A DNA stretch of 64,000 nt from Artocarpus heterophyllus (lineage: Eukaryota; Streptophyta; Magnoliopsida; Rosales; Moraceae). Positions within the stretch are counted from its first letter, which is position 1. Every line of letters begins with the position of its first letter. Position numbers and translations under genes: made by a program. Below the pieces are notes generated by a model. The model was not told where the DNA came from and did no database searches. It saw only the letters and a list, made by a program, of their open reading frames with translations. Positions 1 to 11,385 of the stretch are shown here, piece by piece. Where the stretch lies: the NCBI GenBank assembly GCA_025403435.1, contig CM046350.1, positions 20,840,324 through 20,904,323 of the forward strand, written 5' to 3'.

Positions 1-2152
1 CAAACTTTAACTTTACTTGTGTATCTCATATCTAGGAGGTCACAACTTTAACTTTACTTTCAGTACTTCACAACAAGGAGGCTGGTAAGACATTTATTTT
101 TATTATCTTTACTCAACCATTTTTTTAACTTGGTGAGCATGACAAATGCTTACACTTTATAGTGCTATAACTTAGCATTCTAAGCATTTAGTTTGGCAAA
201 TGCATGCTATAACTTAGCATTCTAAACATTTAGTTTGGCAAATGTAAACATGTTGCATATCATAACTTAAACTTTAAATCATATGCATAACACATGCAAA
301 CCTACTTTTAATACATGAAAATCATACCTTGAACTTTTTAAAAACGTTATGCATATAAAAAAAAAATACACTTTAACCATAGTAATTGCAAATTCATTGC
401 AAATCTTCTTTTGAACTTTAAAACTTTTTTCAAAACAAATGTAAACATACTTTAAAAGCAACTTGCATAAAAATAGCAACCTCATTTATAAACATACACA
501 TAAATATTTAAAAATCATTTACTTCATGCTATAGGTGAGGTTTGAAACTTACCTAGACTATGCTCTAGCATTCTCCATTCCATTCCTTTTCCTTTTATTA
601 GTTGGCCTTTATATCCTGATCATACGACACCCGACTAATTAGTTAACTTTCTTTTTATCAATCTACTCAATTGCTAATAAAACTTAAACATTAACCATTC
701 TTTCCTTTTAACTTAACTTGTATACTATCAGTTTACTTTCCTTTAGTTTGTACCATGTTGCTTTTAACTTTGTAACCTATCAGGTTATCGTACCTTTTAC
801 TTAATTTCGTAACCTATAGGGTTATCCCTCTTTTTACTTATCTATGTAACCCATAACTTTGTAACCCACCGGGTTACCTCTCGTTTACTTAAACAGCCCT
901 TATTAAATCTCTCATCTCACATGGCGGTTTTGTTACCTAACGTATTACGAAATATTTTTCGTCTAAGAATGTTATGCTAAATTGGAGTGATCAACTCCGT
1001 TCTAGCCGTTTTCTTAAAAATAACGATTTTACCACTAACGGGTTTTTCGTCTATTTAGCAACTTTATACAACTCATTACTTAAATTCACCATTCCATTAC
1101 ATACATATTACGAAAAAATTCTCATTAAGGAACGTTTCCTGACATTGGGCATTTCGGATCCGTTTTGGTCTTTTTTCATAAAATGACCATTTTGCCCCCA
1201 ATGTTTTTCTTTCATTCATTCCTTGCCTAAACTTTAAATTCTTTAAAACTTAGCATCTATAATTATTTACTGCTTACAGCAGTGTAGGAAATCAACGTTC
1301 CCTAGTAAAAACCTAGTTTTCACACAATTTTACGATTTTGGCCAAAACACAAAAATATTTACATTTTTGCCCCCCGAACCAAAAAAATCCTTTTAAACCA
1401 TTAGTCCCTATTTTTCAAGAGGATCAAATTTTCTTAAAGTACCTTACCCAAATTCCTCTTGTGAAAGGACATTTTTGCCCCTTAAAGTTTTTTTTTCCAA
1501 TTTTAAAAAATTTTGTACTATTCATAACTCCTATATCGAGCAAAATTTTAAGAAACTGTATGTGTTGTCTTAACAATTTCGACGAGTTTTACAACTTTTG
1601 TGTTTTAACTTTCTTGAAATTCCAACTTTTAGGGAAACTTTTTGGTTGATTTTTAAATCTATCGAGAATTCTTTTTTCTTTGCAATTTAGTCCCTTTTGG
1701 AATTTCATCAAAGCCCTTACTTTCTTCTTTCCATCGTCATCACCATCAATATATAACATAAAGTAACCATGCCATAATGTCCATATTACATGCCATAGCC
1801 AATAACTTTCATCAAACACTTGCTATACATGTAAAAATACAAACTTTGACAAAGCTTGTAGGACTAGGATTTTACCAAATCAATCCCTAGTGCTTGTCCT
1901 CACTTTCAGCACTTGATAGTTTCCAAATTCTCTTGATATCAAGCTCATACCACACCATAAAAATCTATCAAAAACTTGAACAAAAATCCTAGTATACAAT
2001 GGGGAAAAGTTTTGAGTTTTACCTTAAAACTCCTCAATTTTCATCCCCTTCACTTGTTCTTGCTTTTCTACATGATTTGGAGGTTTATGCATTAAGAAAA
2101 ATCTTGAGAGGATTTCATGGAAGGGGTGGTTTCCATAAGAAGGAAATTGAAC

Positions 2153-2333
2153 ATTTTTTTCTTCCTTCCTTTCTTTCTTTCTTTCTTTCTTTCTTTCTGT
2201 TTCTTTCCTTTCCTTTCTTCCTTCTTTTCTTTTTTACTTGCACGCTAGTGCCAAAGGGTCTCTTATATAATGATGTGATTCACTTTTTTTTCTTTTTCTT
2301 TTTCTTTTTCTTTTTCTTTTCTTTTCTTTTTTT
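2153..2333. repeat. Pyrimidine-rich microsatellite (CTTT)n / (CTTTTT)n
   Basis: A run of CTTT units at about 2161-2200 and CTTTTT units at 2288-2325 are separated by roughly 55 bases of mixed sequence. The tract lies in the LTR A fragment. On the minus (sense) strand it is a purine tract on both sides of the TATA-like box. It explains the long Phe/Leu/Ser-rich open frame across this stretch. Confidence 0.9.
2261..2270 (-). promoter_or_regulatory. Probable TATA box of LTR A
   Basis: On the minus strand the sequence reads TTATATAAGA followed by GACCC, a good plant TATA context. It sits within an LTR whose sense is inferred to be minus. The call rests on motif and location only. The solo copy at 29101-33310 has only a weaker ATTTAAATA at the comparable place. 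Confidence 0.45.
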
Positions 2334-2556
2334 AATATAAAAAGGTGATGAGTCACCTAGTAATCAATAAGATTCTTTTGGGTGGCCAACTGTGATTGGG
2401 CCACATTTCATGATGTGGTAGCCCAATCAAATCCATTAGGTATCCACCAAACTTTTTATACAGTCTAAGTTTATACTGATTGTATTTTTCCTACACTGCC
2501 ATAATTTTTTTTCTATACAGTTCATGAGATCTCATAACCTCCCACACTTATTTTAA

Positions 2557-3143
2557 ACATATTTTTATGTTAAGTTTTAAGAATACAAGAACTATTTTTT
2601 ATATATATATTTTATTTCATGATTTTAAGAATTTTGATCTTTCGTATTTTCATGAAAAGTTGGACTTGTTTTAAAATTAAGTTTTCTGAAAAACTTTTGG
2701 CTCAGTCGGCCTGTCAAAAATTATTGCTCGGCCTGCCGAACGTTGATAAGTTTTTAAGCCAGATTTGCAAAGCCTCTATCGGCCTGCAGATTAAGCAACT
2801 CCAGCCTGCGGATTATATCCGGCCTGCCAAAGTCCCAAGTTCAGCCTGTCGAACTGTGGGAGCAAGTAATTTTTAAATGATGTGATGATTAATGAGATAT
2901 GATGTGATGTTTTTACAAGTTATGATTAATTTAAAGTGTAATTGAATAAATTATGGTATGGAATAAGTTAAGCAATGTTATTTAAAAAAATGCGTATGTA
3001 TGGATCCTGGTTATATATGTTTAATTATATTTACAACTTAAGTATCGTTTAAGTTTTATAATTATGTTTATGTACAAAATTCAAATAAGTATGAATGTAT
3101 GAATGTAACGACATCTGTGACGTCTGTAAGGGGGAGCGTTACA
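2557..3143 (+). repeat. Element B 5' LTR, 3'-terminal fragment
   Basis: This 587-bp stretch aligns with the last part of the 3' LTR (about 10368-10951), ending in GAGCGTTACA next to the primer-binding site. About 2.3 kb of the upstream LTR is missing. The join to family A sequence is near 2556, in the AT-rich word ATTTTAAACAT, close to ATTTTGAACAT of the 3' LTR. The two copies agree closely except in the GC-rich palindrome array, where unit content differs. Confidence 0.88.
2707..2851 (+). repeat. Phased CGGCCTGCCG array, element B 5' LTR
   Basis: Six degenerate copies of the 10-bp core CGGCCTGCCG start at 2707, 2729, 2780, 2802, 2820 and 2842. Intervals are 22, 51, 22, 18 and 22 bp. The full unit resembles TTCGGC-CT-GCCGAA, an interrupted palindrome. 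The array is GC-rich against an AT-rich background and matches arrays in other LTR families of this window. Confidence 0.85.
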
Positions 3144-3148
3144 GGATT

Positions 3149-3160
3149 TGGTATCAGAGC
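3149..3160 (+). other. Primer-binding site (initiator tRNA-Met), element B
   Basis: TGGTATCAGAGC lies 5 bases after the LTR end GTTACA. It is the standard plant retrotransposon sequence complementary to the 3' end of initiator tRNA-Met and primes minus-strand synthesis. It fixes the 5' LTR boundary at 3143. Confidence 0.95.
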
Positions 3161-3358
3161 AAATTTTCGATTACAATTCATATTGCCACAAGTCAATCCA
3201 AGTCCTCCAAGTAAGTATGTTATAAAAATAGATGTTTTGATGCAAGTATGATGATAAGATTAAGGTTTAGATGTTTAACGATTAATGATATAGTAGTGAA
3301 AACCTGTCTCATATTAGAAGATTATTTCTAAGTTCCTAATTTTTTTAGGAAATTAACG

Positions 3359-6300
3359 ATGGATGGTCATAAAAGAATGCAGACTCGCACCCAGACCAAT
3401 GAAAGACTCATGACAATGATTGCTGAGTTGTAGAGACAACTTGAGGACTAAAGAAGGGAAATAGCTGCGTTAAGGGCCAACGGCCAGAATGATGATCGTC
3501 GAGGCAATGATGAGCCTCCTCCTCCTCCGCAGCCACCAGTCAATGAAGTCCCAGCACCTGCTACTGAACCAAGAGCGGCATATCAGGAACCTCTTCTAGT
3601 CAGATGGAAAAAAGTTAAGCCAGCAGACTTTGAGGGTTCTAAGGACCCATTAGTCGCACAGGGATGGTTAAAGAAAATCGAAGCTAGCTTAAGACTCATG
3701 GATTTCACAGACAACGAGAAGGTTCTCTGTGCATCGTACTGTCTCACCATGGAGGCCAGAATTTGGTGGGATGGCATTGAAATGAGCAGGAATGTTGATG
3801 AAATGACATGGGCTGACTTCGTGCATGAGTTTAACACAAAATTTTTCCACATGAACATTACAAGGAAACATTTTGAGGAGTTCGAGAACCTACGCCAGGG
3901 GGATTTGTCAATCACAGATGTTGTGACGAAGTTTGACCAGCTTGCTCGTTTATGCCCAGGAATGGTTATGGATAAAAGTGAAAGGGTCAGAAGACCGATC
4001 AGAGCCCTTAGACCAGAAATTGCTGCTATTGTGGATGGGGAAACTCCACCTACGACTCAAGAACAGGTTGTTATGAGAGCCCAACGTGCGGAGTTCCATC
4101 TGTCTAAACTAATAAGGAACCAGCCTCAGTCTGGCCAACAAGCCAATAATGCAAACAATCAGAACCGCCCTCCATACAGGAACAACAACAACAACAGCAA
4201 CCAGAACTAGAGGAATAACAAGAGGAAGGGCAATCCTCAAAACCAGTAGGGCCAAGACAACAAGAGGCTCAATGATGGTCAGCACAATAACAATAACAGG
4301 CGGTTTCAACCATGTACCAAATGTGGAAAGAAGCATCCAGGGGAGTGTCATTTGGGAACAAACCAATGTTTCATCTGTGGGCGTGAAGACCACTTTGTAA
4401 AGAACTGCCCCAAGCTGATGAATGCCAATGCCCTACAGAGAGCTCCTCCTCAAGCCCAGCTTCATCAGATGCAAGCCTCCCTTGAAGGGCCACTTATTGG
4501 TCAAGGAAGAATTGAAGCCCCACCGACGAATGCCCAAATCAATGCCATAACAAAAGAACAAGTGGCTGTTGAAGCCTCCAATGTGGTCACAGGTCAGATA
4601 ACAAGTTTATCTAATGATGCTTATGTTCTTTTTGATATGGGTGCCACGTATTCTTTTTGTATCTATGTCATATGCTAAGAAGTTAGAGGTTCGTTTAGAG
4701 CCTATGAGACAGGGATTCATTACGACACTACCCTCTGAGGAAGTGATATTATCTACGCATTGTTTGCGTACAGTACCCCTATGGATTTCTGATAGGAAAC
4801 TTTTCATCGACCTCATTGTGATCGACATGCATGACTATGATATGATTCTTGGGATGGATTTCCTAAGCAAGTACAATGCTTCTATTGAATGCTGAAAATG
4901 AAAGGTGATCTTCCATCCAGAAGGTGATCAGAAGTTCATTTATGTTGGCGAGTCGAGAAAGAAACCCCACATGTTCTTATCTGCAATGAAAGCAAGGAAG
5001 TTATTAGCAAGTGGCTGCATGGGTTATCTGGCGAACATTGTAGACAAAAGCCAAGAAGAAAAGATAAGAATTGATGATGTACCTATAGTGCATGAATATG
5101 CAGATGTATTTCCTGATGATCTGACAAGTCTACCACCAGAAAGAGAAGTTGAATTCGAGATTAAGCTCGCTCCTGGCACCGATCTGATCTCAAAAGCGCC
5201 TTACAGAATGACCCCGGTAGAGTTAAAGGAGCTTCACACACAATTAAAGGAGCTACTTGACAAAGGCTTCATTAGGCCAAGTCACTCACCATGGGGAGCT
5301 CCAGTCTTGTTTGTAAAGAATAAGGATGGCACTATGAAACTCTGCATTGACTATAGAGAGCTGAACAAGGTGACAATCAAGAACAAGTATCTGTTGCCAT
5401 GAATCGATGATTTGTTTGATCAGCTTAAGGGTGCATCTATGTTTTCAAAGATTGATCTACGATCAGGATATCATCAGTTGAAGAATAAAGAAGGAGATAT
5501 TCCCAAGACCGCTTTCATGTCAAGGCATGGTCACCATGAATTTATGGTTATGCCGTTCGGTCTGATGAATGCACTGGCTGCCTTTATGGATTTGATGAAC
5601 CAGGTATTCAAGGATTTCCTTGATAAATTTGTTGTTGTATTTATCAATGATATTCTTGTCTATTCTAAGAATCAAGAAGAACATGAGGAGCATTTAAGGA
5701 TTATGCTGGAGACTTTAAGAAGACACCAGCTATATACAAAGTTCTCCAAATGCGAGTTTTGGCTTGATAAAGTGTCTTTCTTGGGGCATGTTATTTCAAA
5801 GGAAGGGATTACGGTTGACCTTGCCAAAGTAGAAGCTGTTCTCAACTGGAAGCAACCAATGAATGCAAGTAAAATAAGGAGCTTCTTGGGTTTAGCAGGA
5901 TATTATCGAAGATTCATAAAAGACTTCTCCAAGATAACAGCTCCACTTACAAATCTGACTCGCAAATGAAAGAAATATGAATGGACAGATGCATGTGAAA
6001 AGAGTTTTCAAGAACTGAAGAAGAGGCTAATGAAGGCTCCAGTATTGGCTATTCCTGAAGGAAATGATGGATTTGTAATTTATAGTGATGCATCTAAGAT
6101 GGGCCTCGGAGCTGTACTAATGCAAAATGAAAGGGTGATTGCTTATGCGTCAAGACAACTGAAGCATTACGAAAAGAACTATCCTACTCATGACCTCGAG
6201 TTAGCTGCAGTTGTTTTTGCGTTGAAGATATGGAGGCATAATTTATATGAGGTCCAATGTAAGATCTTCACTGATCATCAAAGTCTAAAGTACTTCTTCA

Positions 6301-7979
6301 CGCAAAGAGACCTGAACATGAGACAACGAAGATGGCTAGAGTTGGTGAAGGATTACGATTGTGAAATCCTTTATTATCCTGGAAAAGCTAACTGAGTGGC
6401 TGATGCTCTAAGTAGGAAGTTAGTTGCCACGTTGATATCAATGCAAGCGATGCCTCAACCTTTAAGAAAGGAAATTCTAGACTTCGGTTTGGAACTTATA
6501 GCAAGACAGCTATCAACACTCTCTCTTGCTCTGACGATGTATGATGAAATTCGGAGAAAACAAGATGAAGATGTAAGTCTTGTAAGGATTAAGCAAGAAA
6601 TGAAAGAAGGAAAATGTCAAGAGTTTCGTATTGTGGATGACGGAACTCTGTACCTTAAGGACCGCTTATGTGTTCCCAATGTTGATGACTTCAGAGAAAA
6701 GATCTTGGCAGAAATTCATGACACTCCTTACTCTATTCATCCAGGTGCAACAAAGATGTATAATGATCTAAGGGGTAACTTCTGGTGTTTTGGAATGAAA
6801 CGTGATGTTGCTATACATGTGAAGAAATGTATAACATGTCAACAAGTAAAGGCCGAACACCAGAGACCTGGTGGAGAACTGCAGTTTATCCAAATACCAG
6901 AATGGAAATGGGAGGATATAGCAATGGATTTCATTACTGGTTTACCCAGAACTATGAACGGTTATGATGTAATTTGGGTAGTTGTGGATCGACTGACTAA
7001 GACGGCGCATTCAATTCCTATCAAGATCACTTACTCCATGGAATGGTTAGCGGAACTCTATGTTAAAGAGATTGTACGACTTCATGGAATTCCCAAGTCA
7101 ATCATCTCAGATCGTGATGGCAGGTTCACATCCAAGTTTTGGAAGAGTATACAGACTGTAATGGGAACCAGGCTACATTTCAGTACAACTTTTCATCCTC
7201 AAACAGATGGTCAAACGGAGAGGACGAACTTGATTATAGAGGATATGCTACAGGCTTGTTCTCTCGATTTTAAGACCAGCTGGTGTAAAATGTTGTCGTT
7301 AGCAGAGTTTTCTTACAACAACAGCTTTCAGGCGACGATTGGGATGGCACCTTATGAGGCGCTGTATGGACGAAAATACAAGTCATCTATATGTTGGCAC
7401 GAAGCTGGTGAAAAGAAGCTGATAGAAAGCGTCGTTGTTGAAAGAACTGATTTTGTGAATGAAACCTCTGAGATGATAAAGTTGATAAGAAGAAGAATAG
7501 AGACCGCTCAAAGCCGTCAGAAGAGTTATGCTGACAAAAGAAGAAGACCCTTAGAGTTCGTTGTGGGCGAATATGTGTTTTTGAAAGTTGCACCAATGAA
7601 AGGAGTTATGAGGTTTGGGAAGAAAGGCAAGTCAAGTCCAAGATTTATCGGTCCTTATGAAGTTGTTAAACGGATAGGCAAGGTGGCTTATCAGCTAAAA
7701 TTGCCATCAGAAATGTCCGCAATGCATGATGTGTTTCATATCTCCATGCTCAAGAAGTATGTTTCGGACCCTACGCATGTAATTGAGCCACAAGTAATCG
7801 AGATACAAGAAGATTTGAGTTATGAAGAAAAGACAATAGAGATACTCGATCGAAGAACCAAGACCTTGAGGAATAAAGAAATTCCTTTAGTCAAGGCGTT
7901 ATGGCGAAATCATCAAGTTGAAGAAGCCACATGGGAACGTGAAAATGACATGAGATCTTTGTATTCGCAATTATTCTAA
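3359..7979 (+). pseudogene. gag-pol: Element B gag-pol polyprotein, inactivated
   Basis: A single decayed reading frame of about 1540 codons starts at ATG 3359. Gag (to about 4430) ends with two Cys-rich knuckles, CTKCGKKHPGEC and CFICGREDHFVKNC. The protease motif near 4630 reads LFDMGAT, with Met where Thr or Ser is needed. Reverse transcriptase covers about 5200-5750; its catalytic motif at 5640-5651 is FIND, so one catalytic Asp is Asn. RNase H lies at about 6030-6400. Integrase keeps its HHCC finger (about 6740-6840) and D, D, E residues (about 6930-7250). The tail, 7829-7976, resembles a Del/Tekay chromodomain. Stops lie at 3431, 3449, 4208, 4247, 4893, 4899, 5400, 5967 and 6393; a frameshift falls in the T run 4654-4658. 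Each stop could come from CGA, CAG or CAA by one C-to-T change. The piece 6396-7979 is still open for 527 codons. Confidence 0.93.
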
Positions 7980-8001
7980 GTTTCGAGGATGAAACTTTTA
8001 T

Positions 8002-8015
8002 AAGGTGGGGAGAAT
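8002..8015 (+). other. Polypurine tract, element B
   Basis: AAGGTGGGGAGAAT sits directly before the 3' LTR start TGTAACACC. It is the expected primer for plus-strand synthesis in LTR retrotransposons and fixes the LTR start at 8016. Confidence 0.85.
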
Positions 8016-8268
8016 TGTAACACCTACCTATTTTTATGTAATAGATCACGTTAAGTTAGTAACGATGTTAAGGAAATTTTAATAATAATTTATGTTATAT
8101 GTTATGATATATGATTTTAATGTTACTAACTTTTTATGTCAAGTTTTATGACAGGTGACGACCGCATGGAATTGTTGTGCTCAAGTGTTCATGTGAATTA
8201 TAATGTATGTTTAATTATGATGCAATGATGTCTTAAATGTTTATAAGTATGGTATTTTAAGGACAGTT

Positions 8269-8392
8269 CGGTAGGCCAGACTTTTAAGTTCGACAGGCCG
8301 AAAAAGATTGCAAAGATCGGCAGGCCGATGGGAACCATCTGCAAGCCGAACTTGATGGAACTGGTAGGCCGATGTGGAGAATCGGCAGGCCG
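8269..8392 (+). repeat. Phased CGGCAGGCCG array 1, element B 3' LTR
   Basis: Six degenerate cores start at 8269, 8291, 8318, 8339, 8362 and 8383, giving intervals of 22, 27, 21, 23 and 21 bp. The central dinucleotide is mostly AG on the sense strand, the reverse of array 2 in the same LTR. The array lies about 350 bp upstream of the CT-rich leader-like stretch. Confidence 0.88.
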
Positions 8393-10523
8393 AAGACAGC
8401 TGACAAGCAGTCAGCAAAAATCTCTCCAAATTTATGGCTGAGATAATTATGTTAATTGGGTGATTAATTGGCATAATAATGGAATAATTTTATCAGTTAA
8501 GGAAATAAAAGGTTTGACTTCGCATTGTTTGGTATTGTTTTAAATGGTTTCCTATTTTTAGAGGGCAAAAATATGGTAAGTGAGACTAATAGTTTTGACT
8601 TTCCTTCTTTGCTCTCCTTCCTTCACGCCAATTAGCACCATTTGAGTCAGAAAATTCCTGACTTAATGAAGAGTTTTGACTCTCCTTCTTTGTACGTTAT
8701 GCCATTAACTTAACGTTAAAAATTTTTAACGTTCTTTTTCCCAATTTTTCTCTCATCCTCTCACGTCTCCTTTCATTCATTTCTGAGATGTTTTCTCCTT
8801 CATCTCTTCTTCTTCTCTTCTCCACGAATTCCATCCTTTTTTCTCTTAAACAAATTCTCTGCAAATATTGAAAGAAAAAGTTATATTTTATTGGTTGAAT
8901 TCAAGGATTTTGAGAAAAAATTTTCAAGGTAAGAACTCAATTTTTTCAGTAATTCTGAAAAGTATCTCTGATCCTCAATTCGTCTGCAATATCTTTCTCT
9001 AGGTATTGTATTTTGTTCTGAATTTTTAATATGTTATGCATGTATGTATTATGTGATGTTTCTCCAAGTTTCAAGTCATGTTGAATTTTCTATGAAAAAT
9101 TATGAATTTTCTATCCTCTACCCTTCACAGTAAAATATTGTTGTTTGGATATGATGCATGAAAAAGTAATTTTTATTCAAGGGGTAAATGAATGATGTTT
9201 TTCATGAAATTTGGTAAGAATGTTCATGTATATGTTATGTTATAGACTGCAAGGTTTGGTAATGTTTTGATGAATGTATTTTATGTTATGAAATTTCTAT
9301 GAAGTTAGGTCAAGAAAACTATTTTAACAATGTTATTTTTGGATTTTTGTTTTATGAAATGTTTTATATGTTTAAATGATTTTTTTTATTGATGATGAAA
9401 TAATTCTATGATATTGAAATGCATGATAATAAGATGTTTGTATGAATTTTAAAATTAAAATATATGTATTTTAAATTATTAGAAAACGTTTTCAAAAGAT
9501 TTTCATGTTTGTAATGTATGAGATGTTTTGATGATTATTCTTAAGGATGCATGTTATGAATTATGTTTGTAATATGAGATGAATGTATATGTGATGGTAT
9601 ATGAATGGATGTTTTATGATAAGTATTAATTTTATTGTATTTTTAAATGGATAAATGGCATGAACACTCAAAGGAACGAGCGCATCGAGACCGCGGCGTC
9701 GTCACCAAAGCATATTAAGGTTAAGTAAGCTAGCTTTAAGGTAAGTACATTCTCACCTGCAACATGACACGTTTTATAAGGTTTGATGATATGTTCACAA
9801 TGATATTCATGATGATTTATGGTTATTTTCCTTAAAGGATTTCTTATGAAAGATTTTCATAATTTAAAGTTATGCATGTATGATGATGACATGTTTCAAA
9901 GCATGAAAATTATGTATACATATGTATCACCTAATAAGTGTTGCACACCAATGTTATGTTATGATAAGTTATGATGTCATGTTTGGTTTAGGATTAGCTA
10001 CCCTTCTCCTTTCATGACGACGCGCCTACAATAATGATTATGGTGCAACACTTGGGCCCTTAAGATAAAATGGAATAAGTTTTAATATGGTTAATGTAAT
10101 GAAAGATATGTTCTATGAAATTGTGCTTACGGCACTATTATGATATGATGATGATGATGATGATGTATATGAAATATTTTTAAATTGTGAGAATTATATG
10201 TACTTACTAAGCATTGGCTTATTCAAGATTATGCCATGTTACAAATAAGGGTAAGAAGATCATGGATTAGGCGGAGGATATGGGAAGGCATGTGAGCATT
10301 AAGCACGATGAATTGTAACCGGAAGAACGCCAAGACGAAAGTTTTTATGCTTTAAATCAAGTTTTATATTTTGAACATATTTTTATGTTAAGTTTTAAGA
10401 ATACAAGAACTATTTTTTTATATATTTTTTATTTCATGATTTTAAGAATTTTGATCTTCCGTATTTTCATGAAAAGTTGGACTTGTTTTAAAATTAAGTT
10501 TTCTGAAAAACTTTTGGCTCGGT

Positions 10524-10663
10524 CGGCCTGCCGATGTTTGAAGGTTCAACCTGTCGATCACGTTTTCGGCCTGTCTAACGTTGATAAGTTTTTAAGCCAG
10601 ATTTGCAAAGCCTCTACTGGTTAAGCAACTTCGGCCTGCCGAAGTCCCAAGTTCGGCCTGCCG
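10524..10663 (+). repeat. Phased CGGCCTGCCG array 2, element B 3' LTR
   Basis: Cores start at 10524, 10547, 10567, 10632 and 10654. The 65-bp gap equals about three periods and holds an eroded unit where the 5' LTR copy still has recognisable ones. The last two units are perfect TTCGGCCTGCCGAA. Confidence 0.88.
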
Positions 10664-10951
10664 AACTGTGAGAGCAAGTAATTTTTAAATGATGTGATGA
10701 TTAATGAGATATGATGTGATGTTTTTACAAGTTATGATAAATTTAAAGCGTAATTGAATAAATTATGGTATGGAATAAGTTAAGCAATGTTATTTTAGAA
10801 AAAAAATGCGTATGTATGGATCCTGGTTATGTATGTTTAATTATATTTACAACTTAAGTATCGTTTAAGTTTTGTAATTATGTTTATGTAAAAAATTCAA
10901 ATAAGTATGAATGTAATGACATCTGTGACGTCCGTAAGGGGGGGCGTTACA

Positions 10952-11385
10952 GACCTAAAGATAAATCGGTACGCTAGAAAAGAAGGAAGTTTAGAGTCGA
11001 TCATAACCAGATCGGTAACAAGGAGGTTAGGCAACTACTAGATGTAGGATATATCCGAGAAGTGCAATATCTAGATTGGCTTGCAAACGTGGCTATCGTT
11101 AAGAAAAATAATGAAAAGTGAAGAGTCTATATCGAATTCACCGATCTAAAAAATGCTTTCCCCATTCACAACTTCCTTTTACCTTACATCGACTAGCTAG
11201 TCAACACAACCATTGATCACCATTTACTCTCTTTTGTAAATTCTTTTTGAGTTACAACCAAGGTACTTATATATCTTAATTACTAGGAGAAGATAGTTTT
11301 TATCACAAAACGAAGGATCTACTACTACAAAGTGATGCTCTTTGGCCTAAAAAATGCATGTTATGGTCAAACCACAAGTTAACGT
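10952..11385 (+). pseudogene. Tat/Ogre-like gypsy reverse transcriptase fossil
   Basis: In the frame beginning at the second base of the right-flank GACCT, the translation includes VGYIREVQYLDWLANVAIVK, then RVYIEFTDLKNAFP and, further on, YKVMLFGLKNA. These are conserved N-terminal and fingers/palm motifs of Tat/Ogre-type gypsy reverse transcriptases (IREVQYPDWLANV and DFTDLNKACP families). Several stops interrupt it and the catalytic YxDD region is absent. It is unrelated to the reverse transcriptase of adjacent element B, so it is probably the older DNA into which B landed, or was joined to B by a deletion. Confidence 0.78.

Larger units (their letters stand above)
1..2556 (-). mobile_element. 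Family A gypsy-like LTR, fragment
   Basis: This stretch is a diverged copy of the solo LTR at 29101-33310, matching it from about 30055 to about 32790. Shared landmarks are the AAACTTACCTAG stretch near 540 and 30505, the repeated 'taacc-caggttac' words at 770-880 and 30690-30910, and the 'ccttagtgaaaacc'-like stretch near 1300 and 31530. The window edge cuts its left end, and its right end is missing at a junction with element B near 2556. Sense is inferred as minus because the complete copy reads TGTAACAC...GGGCGTTACA on that strand, like elements B and C. No coding capacity is seen; short open frames here are chance. Confidence 0.75.
2557..10951 (+). mobile_element. Element B: degenerate Ty3/gypsy chromovirus (Del/Tekay-like), 5' truncated
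   Basis: The element has a partial 5' LTR, a tRNA-Met primer-binding site, a decayed gag-pol, a polypurine tract and a full 3' LTR. Domain order protease, reverse transcriptase, RNase H, integrase and a C-terminal chromodomain-like segment places it among Ty3/gypsy chromoviruses; long LTRs and the tail sequence fit Del/Tekay. The LTR ends are TGTAAC...GTTACA. A 5-bp target duplication cannot be confirmed because the left end is lost; the right flank is GACCT. Nine in-frame stops, one frameshift and a mutated reverse-transcriptase centre make it non-functional. Confidence 0.92.
8016..10951 (+). repeat. Element B 3' LTR, complete (2.94 kb)
   Basis: It runs from TGTAACACC after the polypurine tract to GGGGCGTTACA, with inverted ends TGTAAC/GTTACA. 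It holds two GC-rich palindrome arrays, one about 250-380 bp from its start and one about 290-430 bp from its end, in opposite orientation. A CT-rich stretch at 8750-8830 resembles the leader following the TATA box in element C. The middle (9000-10200) is AT-rich with many ATG/ATGATG words and no coding capacity. It overlaps no other recognised element. Confidence 0.92.

Noticed and set aside
3583..3915. Minus-strand open frames over element B gag
   Set aside because: They are antisense shadows of the gag reading frame.
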